From NCBI RefSeq assembly GCF_003012795.1, contig NZ_PXYH01000015.1:32047-96046 (forward strand): a stretch of DNA of 64,000 bases. The letters are read 5' to 3'. Position 1 is the first letter of the stretch, and every line of letters starts with the position of its first letter. The stretch comes from Zobellella taiwanensis. Lineage in GTDB: Bacteria > Pseudomonadota > Gammaproteobacteria > Enterobacterales > Aeromonadaceae. A program made the position numbers and the translations under genes. Under the pieces are notes generated by a model. That model had not been told where the DNA came from. It saw only the letters and a list, made by a program, of their open reading frames with translations, and made no database searches. Of this stretch, positions 8,846 through 19,109 are shown in pieces.

Positions 8846-10621
8846 ATGACAAATACTTCTGTTGCTGTACCTGCTTTTGCTGACCTCGGCCTGGCGCCTG
8901 CCGTTCTTCAAGCTCTGACCGACGCCGGTTACGAGCAGCCTTCTGCCATCCAGGCCGCCGCCATCCCCACCCTGCTGACCGGGCGGGACGTGCTGGGTCT
9001 GGCACAAACCGGTACCGGCAAAACCGCCGCCTTCGCCCTGCCGATGCTGAGCCGTATCAGCGGCGGCAACGCTCACCCCCAGGTGCTGGTGCTGGCGCCG
9101 ACCCGGGAACTCGCCATTCAGGTGGCCGAGTCCTTTGAAAACTATGCCAAATACCAGAAAGATATCCGCATACTGTCCATCTATGGTGGCCAGGCTTACG
9201 ACAGCCAGATCCGTGCACTGAAGCGTGGCGTGGACATCGTTGTGGGCACCCCTGGCCGGGTGATGGACCATATGCGCCGCGGCACCCTCAAGCTGGACAG
9301 CCTGCAGGCCCTGGTGCTGGACGAAGCCGACGAAATGCTGCGCATGGGCTTTATCGACGACGTCGAGTGGATCCTGGAGCATACCCCCGAGAGCCGTCAG
9401 ATCGCCCTGTTCTCTGCCACCATGCCGCCGGCCATCCAGCGCGTGGCCCAGAAATACCTGAAAGATCCCCAGGAAGTGCGCATCGCCAACAAGACCCGCA
9501 CCAATGCCAGCATACGTCAGCGTTACTGGTTCGTGCGCGGCATGTCCAAGCACGAAGCCCTGTGTCGCCTGGTGGAAACCGAGGAGATGGATGCCATGCT
9601 GGTGTTCGTGCGAACCCGTAAGGACGCCGAAGACCTGGCCGAGATGATGGTGCGTGAAGGCCATGCCTGTGAAGCCCTGCACGGCGATATTCCCCAGAAG
9701 CTGCGGGAAAAAGTGGTGGATCGCCTGAAGAACGGCCGCCTGAACGTACTGGTGGCCACCGATGTGGTCGCCCGTGGCCTGGACGTGGAGCGTATCAGTC
9801 ACGTGGTCAACTTCGACATGCCCCACGACAACGAGTCCTATGTGCACCGCATCGGCCGTACCGGTCGTGCCGGCCGCGAGGGCGACGCCATCCTGTTTGT
9901 GACCGGCCGGGAAAAGCGCGGCCTGTACAACCTGGAGCGCCATACCCGCCAGCCCATCGAAGAAATGACGATGCCGTCTGCCGACGACATCAACAAGATC
10001 CGCGCCGAGCGCTTCAAGGCCCGGATCCGCGCCAGTGTGGAAGCCGACGAGCAGGCCCTGGCTCCCTTTGTGGAAATGGTGGCGGCGCTGCAGCAAGACG
10101 GCATGGATACCGCCCAGCTGGCGGCCGGCCTGGCCCGTCTGCTGCAAGGTGATCGCCCGCTGTTTGTGGAAGACAAGCCGATGGCCGCGCGCCGTCCCGA
10201 GGTGCGTGAAAGCCGTGACGGTGGCCGCGAGCGCTTCGAGCGTGCCGAGCGCCCCCGTACTCCCCGCGGTGGCAAGGACGAGGTGTCCGGCGTGGTGATG
10301 GAAACCTTCCGTGTCGATGTGGGCCGGGTACACGGCGTCAAGCCGGGCCACCTGGTCGGTGCCATCGCCAACGAGGCGGATCTGGAATCCCGTTATATCG
10401 GCCAGATCCAGATCCACGACGACTTCTCCACCGTTGACCTGCCCGAGGGCATCCCGGCCGAGATCCAGCAGGTGCTGCAGAAAGTCCGAGTTTGCCAGCG
10501 TCCGCTGAACCTGGCCAAGTACGAGGGCGGTCCGCTGCCCCGCCGCAGCTTCCGCGCCAACAACGACGACCGTGGCGGCAAGTTCCGTCCCCGTCGCAAC
10601 GACAAGCGCCTGAACGGCTGA
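8846..10621 (+). CDS. deaD: ATP-dependent RNA helicase DeaD/CsdA
   Basis: The 591-residue DEAD-box helicase has all core motifs: Q motif near YEQPSAIQ, AQTGTGKT (Walker A), PTRELAIQ, TPGRVMDH, LDEADEML (the DEAD box), SATMPP, and HRIGRTGRAGREG. It is followed by the DeaD dimerisation region and a DbpA-type RNA-binding domain (about residues 475-550). A basic, Arg/Asp/Asn-rich tail ends the protein. CsdA helps 50S ribosome assembly and mRNA unwinding, mainly at low temperature. A large open frame on the opposite strand is a coding shadow. The 124-bp upstream gap holds a short hairpin (CTCACC/GGTGAG at 8765-8779), an A+T-rich stretch just before the start, and no obvious cold-shock element. Confidence 0.95.
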   Translation: MTNTSVAVPAFADLGLAPAVLQALTDAGYEQPSAIQAAAIPTLLTGRDVLGLAQTGTGKTAAFALPMLSRISGGNAHPQVLVLAPTRELAIQVAESFENYAKYQKDIRILSIYGGQAYDSQIRALKRGVDIVVGTPGRVMDHMRRGTLKLDSLQALVLDEADEMLRMGFIDDVEWILEHTPESRQIALFSATMPPAIQRVAQKYLKDPQEVRIANKTRTNASIRQRYWFVRGMSKHEALCRLVETEEMDAMLVFVRTRKDAEDLAEMMVREGHACEALHGDIPQKLREKVVDRLKNGRLNVLVATDVVARGLDVERISHVVNFDMPHDNESYVHRIGRTGRAGREGDAILFVTGREKRGLYNLERHTRQPIEEMTMPSADDINKIRAERFKARIRASVEADEQALAPFVEMVAALQQDGMDTAQLAAGLARLLQGDRPLFVEDKPMAARRPEVRESRDGGRERFERAERPRTPRGGKDEVSGVVMETFRVDVGRVHGVKPGHLVGAIANEADLESRYIGQIQIHDDFSTVDLPEGIPAEIQQVLQKVRVCQRPLNLAKYEGGPLPRRSFRANNDDRGGKFRPRRNDKRLNG

Positions 10622-10654
10622 ACCCCGTTTCGCGCTGAATGCTGAATGAAGCAA

Positions 10655-10682
10655 GCCCGCCGGTCACCCCGGCGGGCTTTTT
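10655..10682 (+). terminator. Rho-independent terminator of deaD
   Basis: GCCCGCCGG pairs with CCGGCGGGC around a short loop and is followed by five T residues, 33 bp after the deaD stop. Confidence 0.9.
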
Positions 10683-10730
10683 GTTATGTGTTGCGCAGGG
10701 TATGAAACAGGAAGTGTGATCGACGGGTAC

Positions 10731-10756
10731 AAAAAAGCCCCGCATTGGGCGGGGCT
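10731..10756 (-). terminator. Rho-independent terminator of suhB
   Basis: Read on the minus strand, AGCCCCGC and GCGGGGCT form an 8-bp stem with a 5-nt loop, followed by a U-tract (the A run at 10731-10735 on the plus strand). It lies 20 bp beyond the suhB stop. Confidence 0.9.
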
Positions 10757-10775
10757 CGATATGGGCGGCAGGCGC

Positions 10776-11579
10776 TTATTTGGCCAGCGACTCGGGCAGA
10801 TGCTCGCGGATGCTGGACAGCATCGCCTTGAGTACCTTGGGGTTGGCGCACACCACATTGCCGCTGTGCTCATAGTTGTGGCCACCGATGAAGTCGGTGA
10901 CAATGGCGCCGGCTTCCCGGGCGATCAGGCTGCCGGCGGCGAAGTCCCAGGGCTTGAGGCCCAGCTCCCAGTAACCGTCTACCCGGCCGGCGGCGACATA
11001 GGCCAGATCCAGGCTGGCAGCACCGGCACGGCGCACATCGGCACACTGGATAAACATATCCTTGAACATGGCCAGGTAGGCGTCGGCCTGGTGCTTTTGC
11101 TTGAACGGAAAACCGGTGGCCAGCACGGTGTTCGACAGATCCTTGGCCTTGCCGGTACGGATACGGTAGCCGTTGAGCTGGGCGCCGGCGCCGCGGCTGG
11201 CGGTGAACAGTTCGTCGCGGATGGGGTCGTACACCACCGCCTGCTCGGTCCGGCCTTTCACCCGCAGGGCGATGGATACGGCGAAGTGGGGGATGCCTTT
11301 CATGAAGTTGGTGGTGCCATCAAGCGGGTCGATAATCCACTGGTAGTCCGGGTTGCTGCCGGCCAGTTCGCCACATTCCTCACCGATGATGCTGTGTTCG
11401 GGATAGGACTTGCGGATGGTGTTGACCACGGCGTTTTCCGCGTCGAGATCCACATTGGTGACAAAATCGCTCTGGCCTTTTTGGCGTGTTTCCACGTTGT
11501 CCGGGTTGGCGAAACCCTTGACGATAACCTGACCGGCGTTGCGCGCAGCGCGCACCGCAATATTCAGCATCGGATGCAT
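10776..11579 (-). CDS. suhB: Inositol-1-monophosphatase family protein SuhB
   Basis: The 267-residue protein has the Mg-dependent IMPase motifs: GEECGE (about residue 66), DPLDGTTNF (about 84-92) and the C-terminal KPWDFAAGSLIAREAG. Besides inositol-1-phosphate phosphatase activity, SuhB of gammaproteobacteria joins the Nus complex that supports rRNA antitermination and maturation; this length and similarity to the enteric form suggest the same here. It is a single gene with its own terminator, divergent from the pagL-like gene. An inositol catabolism operon is present 26 kb away, but that link is probably incidental. Confidence 0.94.
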   Translation of the reverse strand: MHPMLNIAVRAARNAGQVIVKGFANPDNVETRQKGQSDFVTNVDLDAENAVVNTIRKSYPEHSIIGEECGELAGSNPDYQWIIDPLDGTTNFMKGIPHFAVSIALRVKGRTEQAVVYDPIRDELFTASRGAGAQLNGYRIRTGKAKDLSNTVLATGFPFKQKHQADAYLAMFKDMFIQCADVRRAGAASLDLAYVAAGRVDGYWELGLKPWDFAAGSLIAREAGAIVTDFIGGHNYEHSGNVVCANPKVLKAMLSSIREHLPESLAK

Positions 11580-11777
11580 ATGAGAAGACCCACTTGATGT
11601 TAAAGAACGAAATTTGAGCGGCGAATTATACCAGTGCGTCCGACCCAGGCAAGGATTAAATCCCGCCCCTGCACCCGCCGTGGCGATGGGGCGGGCAAAA
11701 TAAAACGTGACCGGTCCGTCCGGCTCCCGTGTTATGGCTATATTTTATCCAGTGGCACAGGACACAAGGAGGCGGCC

Positions 11778-12254
11778 ATGAAAGGGAGGGAATGGATGCT
11801 GGTTTTGCTGCTGGCACTGCCGGCCTGGGCCGACTGGAGCCTGGTGATCGGCGGCGGTGACGGAGCCAAACATTATTTGCTCGGCGCCGAGTGGCAGGGA
11901 GCGGCCTTGGGCGGGGGGGCGGCTCCCAGGCTTTGGTTTGACAGCAGCTACTGGCAGCTGGCGGACGATCAACTGGTCCAGCTGAGCCTGGTCCCGGGCA
12001 TCGCCTATCGGGCCGGAGGAGAGGGCTGGCAGCCTTTTGTATTCGCCGGGGTGGGGCCTGCCTGGAGCAGTCAGGCCCACCTGGAGCAGCGCCGCTTTTC
12101 CACCCGTTTCCAGTTCTCCAGCCGGGCAGGCATCGGCCTGGCCCTGGATCAGCACCGCCTGGCGATAGAGGGATGGCATTTGTCCAATGGTGGCATCAAA
12201 CAGCCCAACGACGGACTGAGCGCCTGGGGGGTCAGCTACCGTTATGATTTCTGA
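11778..12254 (+). CDS. pagL: PagL-like lipid A 3-O-deacylase (acyloxyacyl hydrolase family), outer membrane
   Basis: The 158-residue precursor has a signal peptide (MLVLLLALPAWA, cut around residue 18) followed by alternating short amphipathic strands and a terminal aromatic residue (YRYDF), as expected for a small 8-strand beta barrel. The diagnostic region is WHLSNGGIKQPNDG, which contains the PagL H-x-S-N catalytic motif. PagL removes the 3-O acyl chain from lipid A, altering immune recognition and envelope properties. Start choice: ATG at 11778 with AAGGAGG at 11766-11772; the open frame starts earlier at 11634 but lacks a signal peptide there. It stands alone between suhB (divergent) and the EmrD-like gene. 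Confidence 0.85.
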   Translation: MKGREWMLVLLLALPAWADWSLVIGGGDGAKHYLLGAEWQGAALGGGAAPRLWFDSSYWQLADDQLVQLSLVPGIAYRAGGEGWQPFVFAGVGPAWSSQAHLEQRRFSTRFQFSSRAGIGLALDQHRLAIEGWHLSNGGIKQPNDGLSAWGVSYRYDF

Positions 12255-12349
12255 TTAGGAAATCTAGGGCGAGACATTATAAAAGGTCGCTCAGGCGCCC
12301 GTTGTCAGTGTATTTGTCTATACATTATGATGCGATCCAAATCACAGTC

Positions 12350-12368
12350 TGCCCGTCCGGGCGTTTTT
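12350..12368 (+). terminator. Possible short intrinsic terminator or leader hairpin before the EmrD-like gene
   Basis: GCCC-GTCC-GGGC, flanked by a T/G pair, is followed by a T-rich run (GTTTTTT) about 100 bp after the pagL-like gene. The ribosome-binding site of the next gene follows the T run directly. The stem is only four to five base pairs, so it may be a weak terminator or a leader element. Confidence 0.35.
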
Positions 12369-12382
12369 TGGAGATCGCGGCC

Positions 12383-13561
12383 ATGTCGGGCCTTTCCCTG
12401 GTATTACTTACGGTGTTGATGGTGGCGTCCGGCCAGATGACCCAGACCCTTTATGTGCCTGCCATGGGCGACATGGCGGCGGCGTTGGGCGTGACCAGCC
12501 AGGCCCTGCCGCTGGTGATGGCGTTTTACCTGATTCCCTATGGCCTGTTCCAGTTTGTTTACGGACCGCTGTCGGACCGTTTCGGCCGCCGGCCGGTGCT
12601 GTTGGCGGGGTTGTCGGTCTATGTGCTGGGTTCGGCCCTGATCCTGGCCTGGCCCAGCTATATCGTGCTGCTGCTGGGCAGCTTTATTCAGGGCGCCGGC
12701 ACGGCGGCGGCGGGCAGCCTGTGCCGCAGCCTGATGCGGGACAAGTTCGAGGGTACGGATCTGGTGCGCTACAACGGTTATGTTTCCATGGGCATTATGT
12801 TGGCGCCCTTGCTGGCACCGTTGATCGGAGGCTGGCTCAACCTGCGCTTTGGCTGGCAGTCCATGTATCTGTTCCTGTTTGCCATGGGACTGGCGATTAC
12901 CCTGGTGATGGTGTTCTTTTTCCGGGAAACCCTGCCCGCCGCCCGTCGTCACGCCCAGCCCATGCTGCCTGCCTACCGCTATGTGCTGCACGATGCCGGT
13001 TTTCGCCGCCAGCTCGGCATGCTGATTGCCACTTTCGCCGGTGTCATTCTCTACGAAGCCGTGTTCAGCGTGTTGGTGGCGGCCCAAAGCGGATTAAGCA
13101 GTGCCGAGATCAGTGTGCTCTTTATCCTGCCGTTGCCGCTGTATTTTGCGGGCGCCATGATGGCATCCTGGAAGGCAGGCTCCTGGTCGGTACGGCGCCT
13201 GCAGTGGCTGGCCGGCGCCGGTCTGTTGGCCGGTGCTGTTATCGTGCTGGGGACCGCTTTCGATCCCCGGCTGGCGGTGGCCGGACTGGTGCTGGGCGGC
13301 AGCCTGTATTTTGCCGGTGCCGGCCTGTTGTTCCCGGTGGCGACTTCCAGGGCGGTGGCGCCGTTTCCCCAGCACAGCGGCACTGCCGGTGCCCTGCTGG
13401 GCGGGAGTTCCAACCTGGGGGGCGGCCTGTTCCTGCTGGTACAGGGCGGCTTGCCCCAGATGAATCAGCTGGTATTGGGTGGCCTGCTGCTGGCCTGTGC
13501 CGGCCTGGTGGTGTGGTTTTTGCTGCCGGGAAGCGAGGCCGTGCCCGAGCCCGGCATCTGA
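12383..13561 (+). CDS. emrD: MFS multidrug efflux transporter, EmrD-like (Bcr/CflA family)
   Basis: The 392-residue protein has 12 predicted membrane helices and the MFS motif A in the loop between helices 2 and 3 (YGPLSDRFGRRPV). The size and N-terminal QMTQTLYVPAMGDMA segment match EmrD/Bcr drug:H+ antiporters. The likely role is export of amphipathic compounds across the inner membrane. Start: ATG at 12383 with GGAG just upstream; the frame extends 27 codons further to 12302 without family similarity. A perfect 16-bp stem hairpin lies directly after the stop and separates it from the convergent yfhL. Confidence 0.85.
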   Translation: MSGLSLVLLTVLMVASGQMTQTLYVPAMGDMAAALGVTSQALPLVMAFYLIPYGLFQFVYGPLSDRFGRRPVLLAGLSVYVLGSALILAWPSYIVLLLGSFIQGAGTAAAGSLCRSLMRDKFEGTDLVRYNGYVSMGIMLAPLLAPLIGGWLNLRFGWQSMYLFLFAMGLAITLVMVFFFRETLPAARRHAQPMLPAYRYVLHDAGFRRQLGMLIATFAGVILYEAVFSVLVAAQSGLSSAEISVLFILPLPLYFAGAMMASWKAGSWSVRRLQWLAGAGLLAGAVIVLGTAFDPRLAVAGLVLGGSLYFAGAGLLFPVATSRAVAPFPQHSGTAGALLGGSSNLGGGLFLLVQGGLPQMNQLVLGGLLLACAGLVVWFLLPGSEAVPEPGI

Positions 13562-13570
13562 TGGGGTGAG

Positions 13571-13603
13571 GACAACAGGCCCCGCCTTTGGCGGGGCCTG
13601 TTG

Positions 13604-13605
<2 letters not shown>
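13571..13605. terminator. Strong hairpin between convergent emrD-like gene and yfhL
   Basis: A perfect 16-bp inverted repeat (arms 13571-13586 and 13590-13605) with a 3-nt TTT loop. There is no long T-tract on either side. It overlaps the yfhL stop codon by two bases, so on the minus strand it begins within the end of the coding sequence. It probably stops or protects both converging transcripts. Confidence 0.75.
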
Positions 13606-15233
<1,628 letters not shown>

Positions 15234-15326
15234 GGGAGTCTCGTCTGATGTCAGGTCAGAGGCCGCCACCTGATGGCGGCCGGGGCGGGCATTCTACTCC
15301 CGCCGGTCGAGAAATTCGAGCCGGGG

Positions 15327-16235
15327 TCAGCGGCTTTCTTCGCCGCCCATGGCGTCGATCAGCTCGGGAATGAAGCGGGACAGCTCGCCGGTCACCAGGG
15401 CGAAGTCGGCGTCAAAACGGGCGGCGGCGTCCTCGCCGCTGACGTCGTCGTTCTGCTCGCGCAGCTCTTCCGAGAATTTGAGCCGCTTGATGCTCATGTC
15501 GTCGACCAGAATAAAACTCAGGCTGTCGCTCCAGTTCAGCGCCAGCTTGGTCACCAGCTTGTCGGCGTCGAGATGGGCCTTCATCTCGTCGCTGAGCAAG
15601 TCCTGCTGCTTGGCGCGGATAATACCGCCGTGCTCCAGGGCGGATCTCAGCTCGGCCTCGTCTTCCAGGGCAAATCCGGCGGGGGCGGCGCCTTCCTTCA
15701 GCCAGTCGGTCAGGGTCAGCTCGGGCGGGGTGGTCATGGCCAGCGGCACTACCGGCAGCGAGCCGATGCACTTGCGCAGCAGCGCCAGCAGATCCTCGGC
15801 GCGTTTGGCGGAGCTGGCGTCCACGGCAATAAAGCCGTCCCGGGGATTGATCCAGGCCCAGGTTTGCTGGTGGCGACTGAAGGCCCGGGGCAGCAGGCTG
15901 ACGATCACTTCCTCCTTGATCGCTTCCTTTTCTTTTTTCTTCAGTGCCCGGCCCTGTTCGGCCTCCAGGGCCTCGACCTTTTCCGCCACCGCTTCATTGA
16001 CCACGGAGCCGGGCAGCATTTTTTCTTCTTTTTTGGCGCACAGCAGGATTTGGTGATCGGCGCTGTGGGTCAGGGCCTGGCCCTGACGGCCAAGGGGAGA
16101 GACCCAGCCGAATTTGACCTGCTCCTGGCTGCCGCAGGGGCTGAAGATCATGGTTTCGAGTTGTTTCTCCAGCTCTTCGAGGCTGAGTTCGAACGGGCGG
16201 GTAAAACGGTAGATTTGCAGATTCTTAAACCACAT
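15327..16235 (-). CDS. rdgC: Recombination-associated protein RdgC
   Basis: The 302-residue protein begins MWFKNLQIYRFTRPF and carries FSPCG and GWVSPLG segments, all standard for RdgC, a ring-shaped DNA-binding dimer that restrains RecA-promoted recombination. A charged coiled segment around residues 85-110 (EALEAEQGRALKKKEKEAIK) forms part of the gate. Length equals the enteric protein. The open frame extends far upstream but homology starts at this ATG. It is divergent from the YiaC-like gene and 93 bp upstream of trhP. Confidence 0.95.
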   Translation of the reverse strand: MWFKNLQIYRFTRPFELSLEELEKQLETMIFSPCGSQEQVKFGWVSPLGRQGQALTHSADHQILLCAKKEEKMLPGSVVNEAVAEKVEALEAEQGRALKKKEKEAIKEEVIVSLLPRAFSRHQQTWAWINPRDGFIAVDASSAKRAEDLLALLRKCIGSLPVVPLAMTTPPELTLTDWLKEGAAPAGFALEDEAELRSALEHGGIIRAKQQDLLSDEMKAHLDADKLVTKLALNWSDSLSFILVDDMSIKRLKFSEELREQNDDVSGEDAAARFDADFALVTGELSRFIPELIDAMGGEESR

Positions 16236-16409
16236 GGCGTCCTCGGTGACGAGCCGGAAAAGGGGCATTGTACTGCAAAGCGGCTTTGTGATCAGTCTGT
16301 CATTCCCGGCCGACAAAGGCGGATCCGGGTCACAGAGGCGGACAAATCCGCCGCCGTCCGGCCCGCCTCCCCATACAATAAGAACAGATACCACCAGGGA
16401 GAGAGCAGC

Positions 16410-16838
16410 ATGATACGACAGGCCCGGCCCGAGGATACCGACGCCATTCTGGATGTCTGGCTGCTGGCTTCTTTGCAGGCCCACGACTTTGTGCCCGCAG
16501 CCTACTGGTGGCGGCAGCAGGAGCAGATGCGGGCCCGCTACCTGCCCTCGGCCGAGGTCTGGGTGTGCGAGCGGGAAGGGGAAATCCAGGGGTTTATCGC
16601 CCTGGTGGGCGACTACCTGGCGGCCCTGTTCGTGCGCCCCGATTGCCAGCAGAACGGCATCGGCAAGGCCCTGATGACAACCGCCAAACGGCTGCGGCGG
16701 CGGCTGTCGCTCAGGGTATTCAGCGAAAATGACGTGGCGGTACACTTTTATCGCCAGCACGGCTTTGCAGTAACCGACGAAAGCGTCGATCCCTGCACCG
16801 GCCAGCCGGAGCTGTGCATGGGCTATCAGGGCCACTGA
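16410..16838 (+). CDS. GNAT family N-acetyltransferase, YiaC-like
   Basis: The 142-residue protein has the GNAT acetyl-CoA loop (VRPDCQQNGIGKALM, residues about 75-89) and the C-terminal VHFYRQHGFAVTDE strand-helix. The N-terminal MIRQARPEDTDAILDVWLLAS and the AYWW segment resemble E. coli YiaC, reported to acetylate protein lysines. GGGAGAG lies 7 bp before the ATG. The stop codon is inside a candidate Pho box that precedes phoB, so its 3' end carries regulatory DNA for the next operon. Confidence 0.82.
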   Translation: MIRQARPEDTDAILDVWLLASLQAHDFVPAAYWWRQQEQMRARYLPSAEVWVCEREGEIQGFIALVGDYLAALFVRPDCQQNGIGKALMTTAKRLRRRLSLRVFSENDVAVHFYRQHGFAVTDESVDPCTGQPELCMGYQGH

Positions 16839-16852
16839 CATCTGGCTGTCAT
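16835..16852 (+). promoter_or_regulatory. Candidate distal Pho box upstream of phoB
   Basis: CTGACAT-CTGG-CTGTCAT: two PhoB half-sites with a 4-bp spacer (11-bp pitch), matching the CTGTCAT consensus in 6/7 and 7/7 positions. It overlaps the stop codon of the acetyltransferase gene. Confidence 0.6.
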
Positions 16853-16875
16853 CCGCCTTTCCCCGGGGCGTCACA

Positions 16876-16909
16876 ATTTCATAAAACTGTCATACTAGCT
16901 TCCAATAAT
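16876..16909 (+). promoter_or_regulatory. Pho box and -10 element of phoB
   Basis: ATTTCAT-AAAA-CTGTCAT (16876-16893) is a Pho box with 11-bp pitch. Ten bases after it lies AATAAT (16904-16909), a good -10. In PhoB-activated promoters the box replaces the -35 region at this spacing, indicating phoBR autoregulation. Confidence 0.8.
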
Positions 16910-16951
16910 GGGTGTTACACCGACAAGACCCGCACAAGAGGCAGTTGAAGA

Positions 16952-17641
16952 ATGACACGGAAAATACTGGTGGTAGAGGACGAGGCGCCGATCCGCGAAA
17001 TGTTGTGTTTCGTACTAGAGCAAAAGGGATTCGCCACCCAGGAGGCGGAAGACTACGACCAGGCGCTGGCCATGATCAAGGAGCCCTACCCCGAGCTTAT
17101 CCTGCTCGACTGGATGCTGCCCGGCGGCAGCGGTATCCAGCTTATCAAGCACCTCAAGCAGGACGAACTGACCCGCCAGATCCCGGTGATCATGCTTACC
17201 GCCCGGGCCGAGGAAGAAGACAAGATCAAGGGCCTGGACGTGGGCGCCGACGACTACATCACCAAGCCGTTTTCGCCCAAGGAGCTGACCTCCCGGCTCA
17301 AGGCGGTGCTGCGCCGGGTGGCACCCACCTCGGTGGAGGATGTGATAGAGGTGCAGGGGCTCAAGCTGGATCCGGTCAGCCACAGGGTCAGCGCCAACAG
17401 CCTGCAACTGGACATGGGGCCCACAGAGTTCAAGTTGTTGCACTTTTTCATGACCCATCCGGAGCGGGTATACAGCCGCGAGCAGTTGCTGAATAATGTG
17501 TGGGGCACCAATGTGTTCGTGGAGGATCGCACCGTGGACGTGCATATCCGCCGCCTGCGCAAGGCGATTTGTGAATCGGGTCATGATCGCCTGATCCAGA
17601 CTGTCCGTGGTGCCGGCTACCGTTTTTCCACACGCCTATGA
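16952..17641 (+). CDS. phoB: Phosphate regulon response regulator PhoB
   Basis: The 229-residue OmpR-class regulator has a receiver domain (residues 1-120; acidic pocket E9/D10, phospho-acceptor D53 in LLDWMLP, conserved T83 and K105 in ITKPFSP) and a C-terminal winged helix (about 130-228; [33 protein letters not shown]). It is phosphorylated by PhoR at low phosphate and binds Pho boxes. phoR begins 7 bp after the phoB stop. Pho boxes upstream of phoB suggest autoactivation. Confidence 0.97.
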   Translation: MTRKILVVEDEAPIREMLCFVLEQKGFATQEAEDYDQALAMIKEPYPELILLDWMLPGGSGIQLIKHLKQDELTRQIPVIMLTARAEEEDKIKGLDVGADDYITKPFSPKELTSRLKAVLRRVAPTSVEDVIEVQGLKLDPVSHRVSANSLQLDMGPTEFKLLHFFMTHPERVYSREQLLNNVWGTNVFVEDRTVDVHIRRLRKAICESGHDRLIQTVRGAGYRFSTRL

Positions 17642-17648
17642 GGCTTGC

Positions 17649-18965
17649 ATGCAGCTACATGAATCCGGCCATGGCCTATGGTGGCGACTGGGGCTTTACT
17701 ACCTGGCCTTCTTTCTGCTGGGCCTGCTGATCGACGATATCGCCCTGGCATGGCTGGTGGCCACGGTATTGCACCTGGCCTGGCATTATCGCTTCCAGCA
17801 CAAGCTGTCGGTCTGGTTGTGGCGGGATCGCAGCCTGACCCCGCCCGAAGGCAGCGGCAGCTGGGAAGTCATCTTTAACGGCATCTACCGGTTGCAGCAG
17901 CGCCAACGCGCACGCCGGCGCGAGCTGGCCAACCTTGTCCGCCGTTTTCGGGAAGGGGCCGAGGCCCTGCCCGACGCCGCCGTGGTGATCCGCCGCGACG
18001 GCAGCATCATCTGGTGCAACAAGCTGGCCCAGCAACTGTTGGGCTTTCGCTGGCCCGACGACGCCGGCCAGCACATCGGCAACCTGATCCGCGCCCCCGT
18101 GTTTATCGGCTATATGAAGAGGGGGGATTTCCACGAGCCCCTCGAACTGCCGGCACCGGGCAATGAGGATCGCCTGCTGGAATGCCGGATCATGCCCTAT
18201 GCGGAAGACCAGGCCATGCTGGTGGTGCGCGATGTGACCCGGCTGAAAAGCCTGGAGCAAGTGCGCAAGTCCTTTGTGGCCAACGTCTCCCATGAATTGC
18301 GTACCCCGCTGACGGTGCTCAAGGGCTACCTGGAAATGCTGGAGGAGCCGCCGTCCGAAGCCCGCTGGCGCAAAACCCAGAAGGTACTGCTGGAGCAGAC
18401 CCTGCGGATGGATGCCCTGGTCAACCAACTGATGACCCTGACCCGCTACGAGGCGTCGCCGGAGGTGGATTTCAGCAAGGTGGTCGACGTGCCCGCCATG
18501 CTGCTGATGCTGGAACAGGAAGCGCTGGCGCTGAGCGGTGAGCGGGGGCACCGTTTCAGCTTCAGCATCGATAGTCAGCTCAAGGTGAGGGGCGATCAGG
18601 AGCAGTTGCGCAGCGCTTTGTCCAATCTGGTCTATAACGCCATCCGCCACACCCCGGCGGGCACTCATATTCGGGTGGAATGGGGACTGAGCGGCCCATC
18701 TGGCCGCTTTGCGGTAACCGACGACGGGGACGGCATAGCGCCCGAGCACATTGCCCGCCTGACCGAGCGTTTTTACCGGGTCGACAAGGCCCGCAGCCGC
18801 CAGACCGGCGGCTCCGGCCTGGGCCTGGCCATCGTCAAGCATGCCCTCAGCCATCACGACAGCCACCTGGACATTGCCAGCCGGCCCGGGGAGGGGAGCT
18901 GCTTCAGCTTCACCCTGCCCGAACGCCTGCTGGTGAGGGAAGCTCCCAACCGGGAAATTGCCTGA
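17649..18965 (+). CDS. phoR: Phosphate regulon sensor histidine kinase PhoR
   Basis: The 438-residue kinase has two N-terminal membrane helices (about residues 13-48) with almost no periplasmic loop, a PAS domain (about 100-200), HisKA with the phospho-acceptor H215 in ANVSHELRTP, and HATPase_c with N (LVYNAIRH), G1 (DDGDGI) and G2 (GGSGLGLAIVKH) boxes. This is the standard PhoR layout; it responds to the state of the Pst transporter through PhoU rather than to external phosphate directly. Start chosen at MQLHESG just after the phoB stop rather than the longer frame inside phoB. Confidence 0.96.
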   Translation: MQLHESGHGLWWRLGLYYLAFFLLGLLIDDIALAWLVATVLHLAWHYRFQHKLSVWLWRDRSLTPPEGSGSWEVIFNGIYRLQQRQRARRRELANLVRRFREGAEALPDAAVVIRRDGSIIWCNKLAQQLLGFRWPDDAGQHIGNLIRAPVFIGYMKRGDFHEPLELPAPGNEDRLLECRIMPYAEDQAMLVVRDVTRLKSLEQVRKSFVANVSHELRTPLTVLKGYLEMLEEPPSEARWRKTQKVLLEQTLRMDALVNQLMTLTRYEASPEVDFSKVVDVPAMLLMLEQEALALSGERGHRFSFSIDSQLKVRGDQEQLRSALSNLVYNAIRHTPAGTHIRVEWGLSGPSGRFAVTDDGDGIAPEHIARLTERFYRVDKARSRQTGGSGLGLAIVKHALSHHDSHLDIASRPGEGSCFSFTLPERLLVREAPNREIA

Positions 18966-19012
18966 CCGGCGCCGCCGGCCCGCGTTCCTGCGGCGCCCGG
19001 CGGGCGGTTATT

Positions 19013-19068
19013 CTGTCATCAAATCGTCATCATTCATTCATATAGTTGTCATTGCCGGCGGCAATACT
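19013..19068 (+). promoter_or_regulatory. Four tandem PhoB half-sites and -10 element of pstS
   Basis: Half-sites CTGTCAT, TCGTCAT, CATTCAT and TTGTCAT start at 19013, 19024, 19035 and 19046, each exactly 11 bp apart, giving two adjacent Pho boxes. The last half-site ends at 19052, and AATACT (19063-19068) follows after 10 bp as the -10 element. This is the strongest Pho promoter in the window. Confidence 0.88.
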
Positions 19069-19109
19069 GGCCGCGTCTTGAAAGACCGAACTCAGATTGG
19101 AGATTAAGG

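Noticed and set aside
8828..10654. 608-codon open frame opposite deaD
   Set aside because: It covers the whole of an unmistakable DEAD-box helicase gene; the translation is Gly/His/Ala-rich with no domain. It is an antisense shadow.
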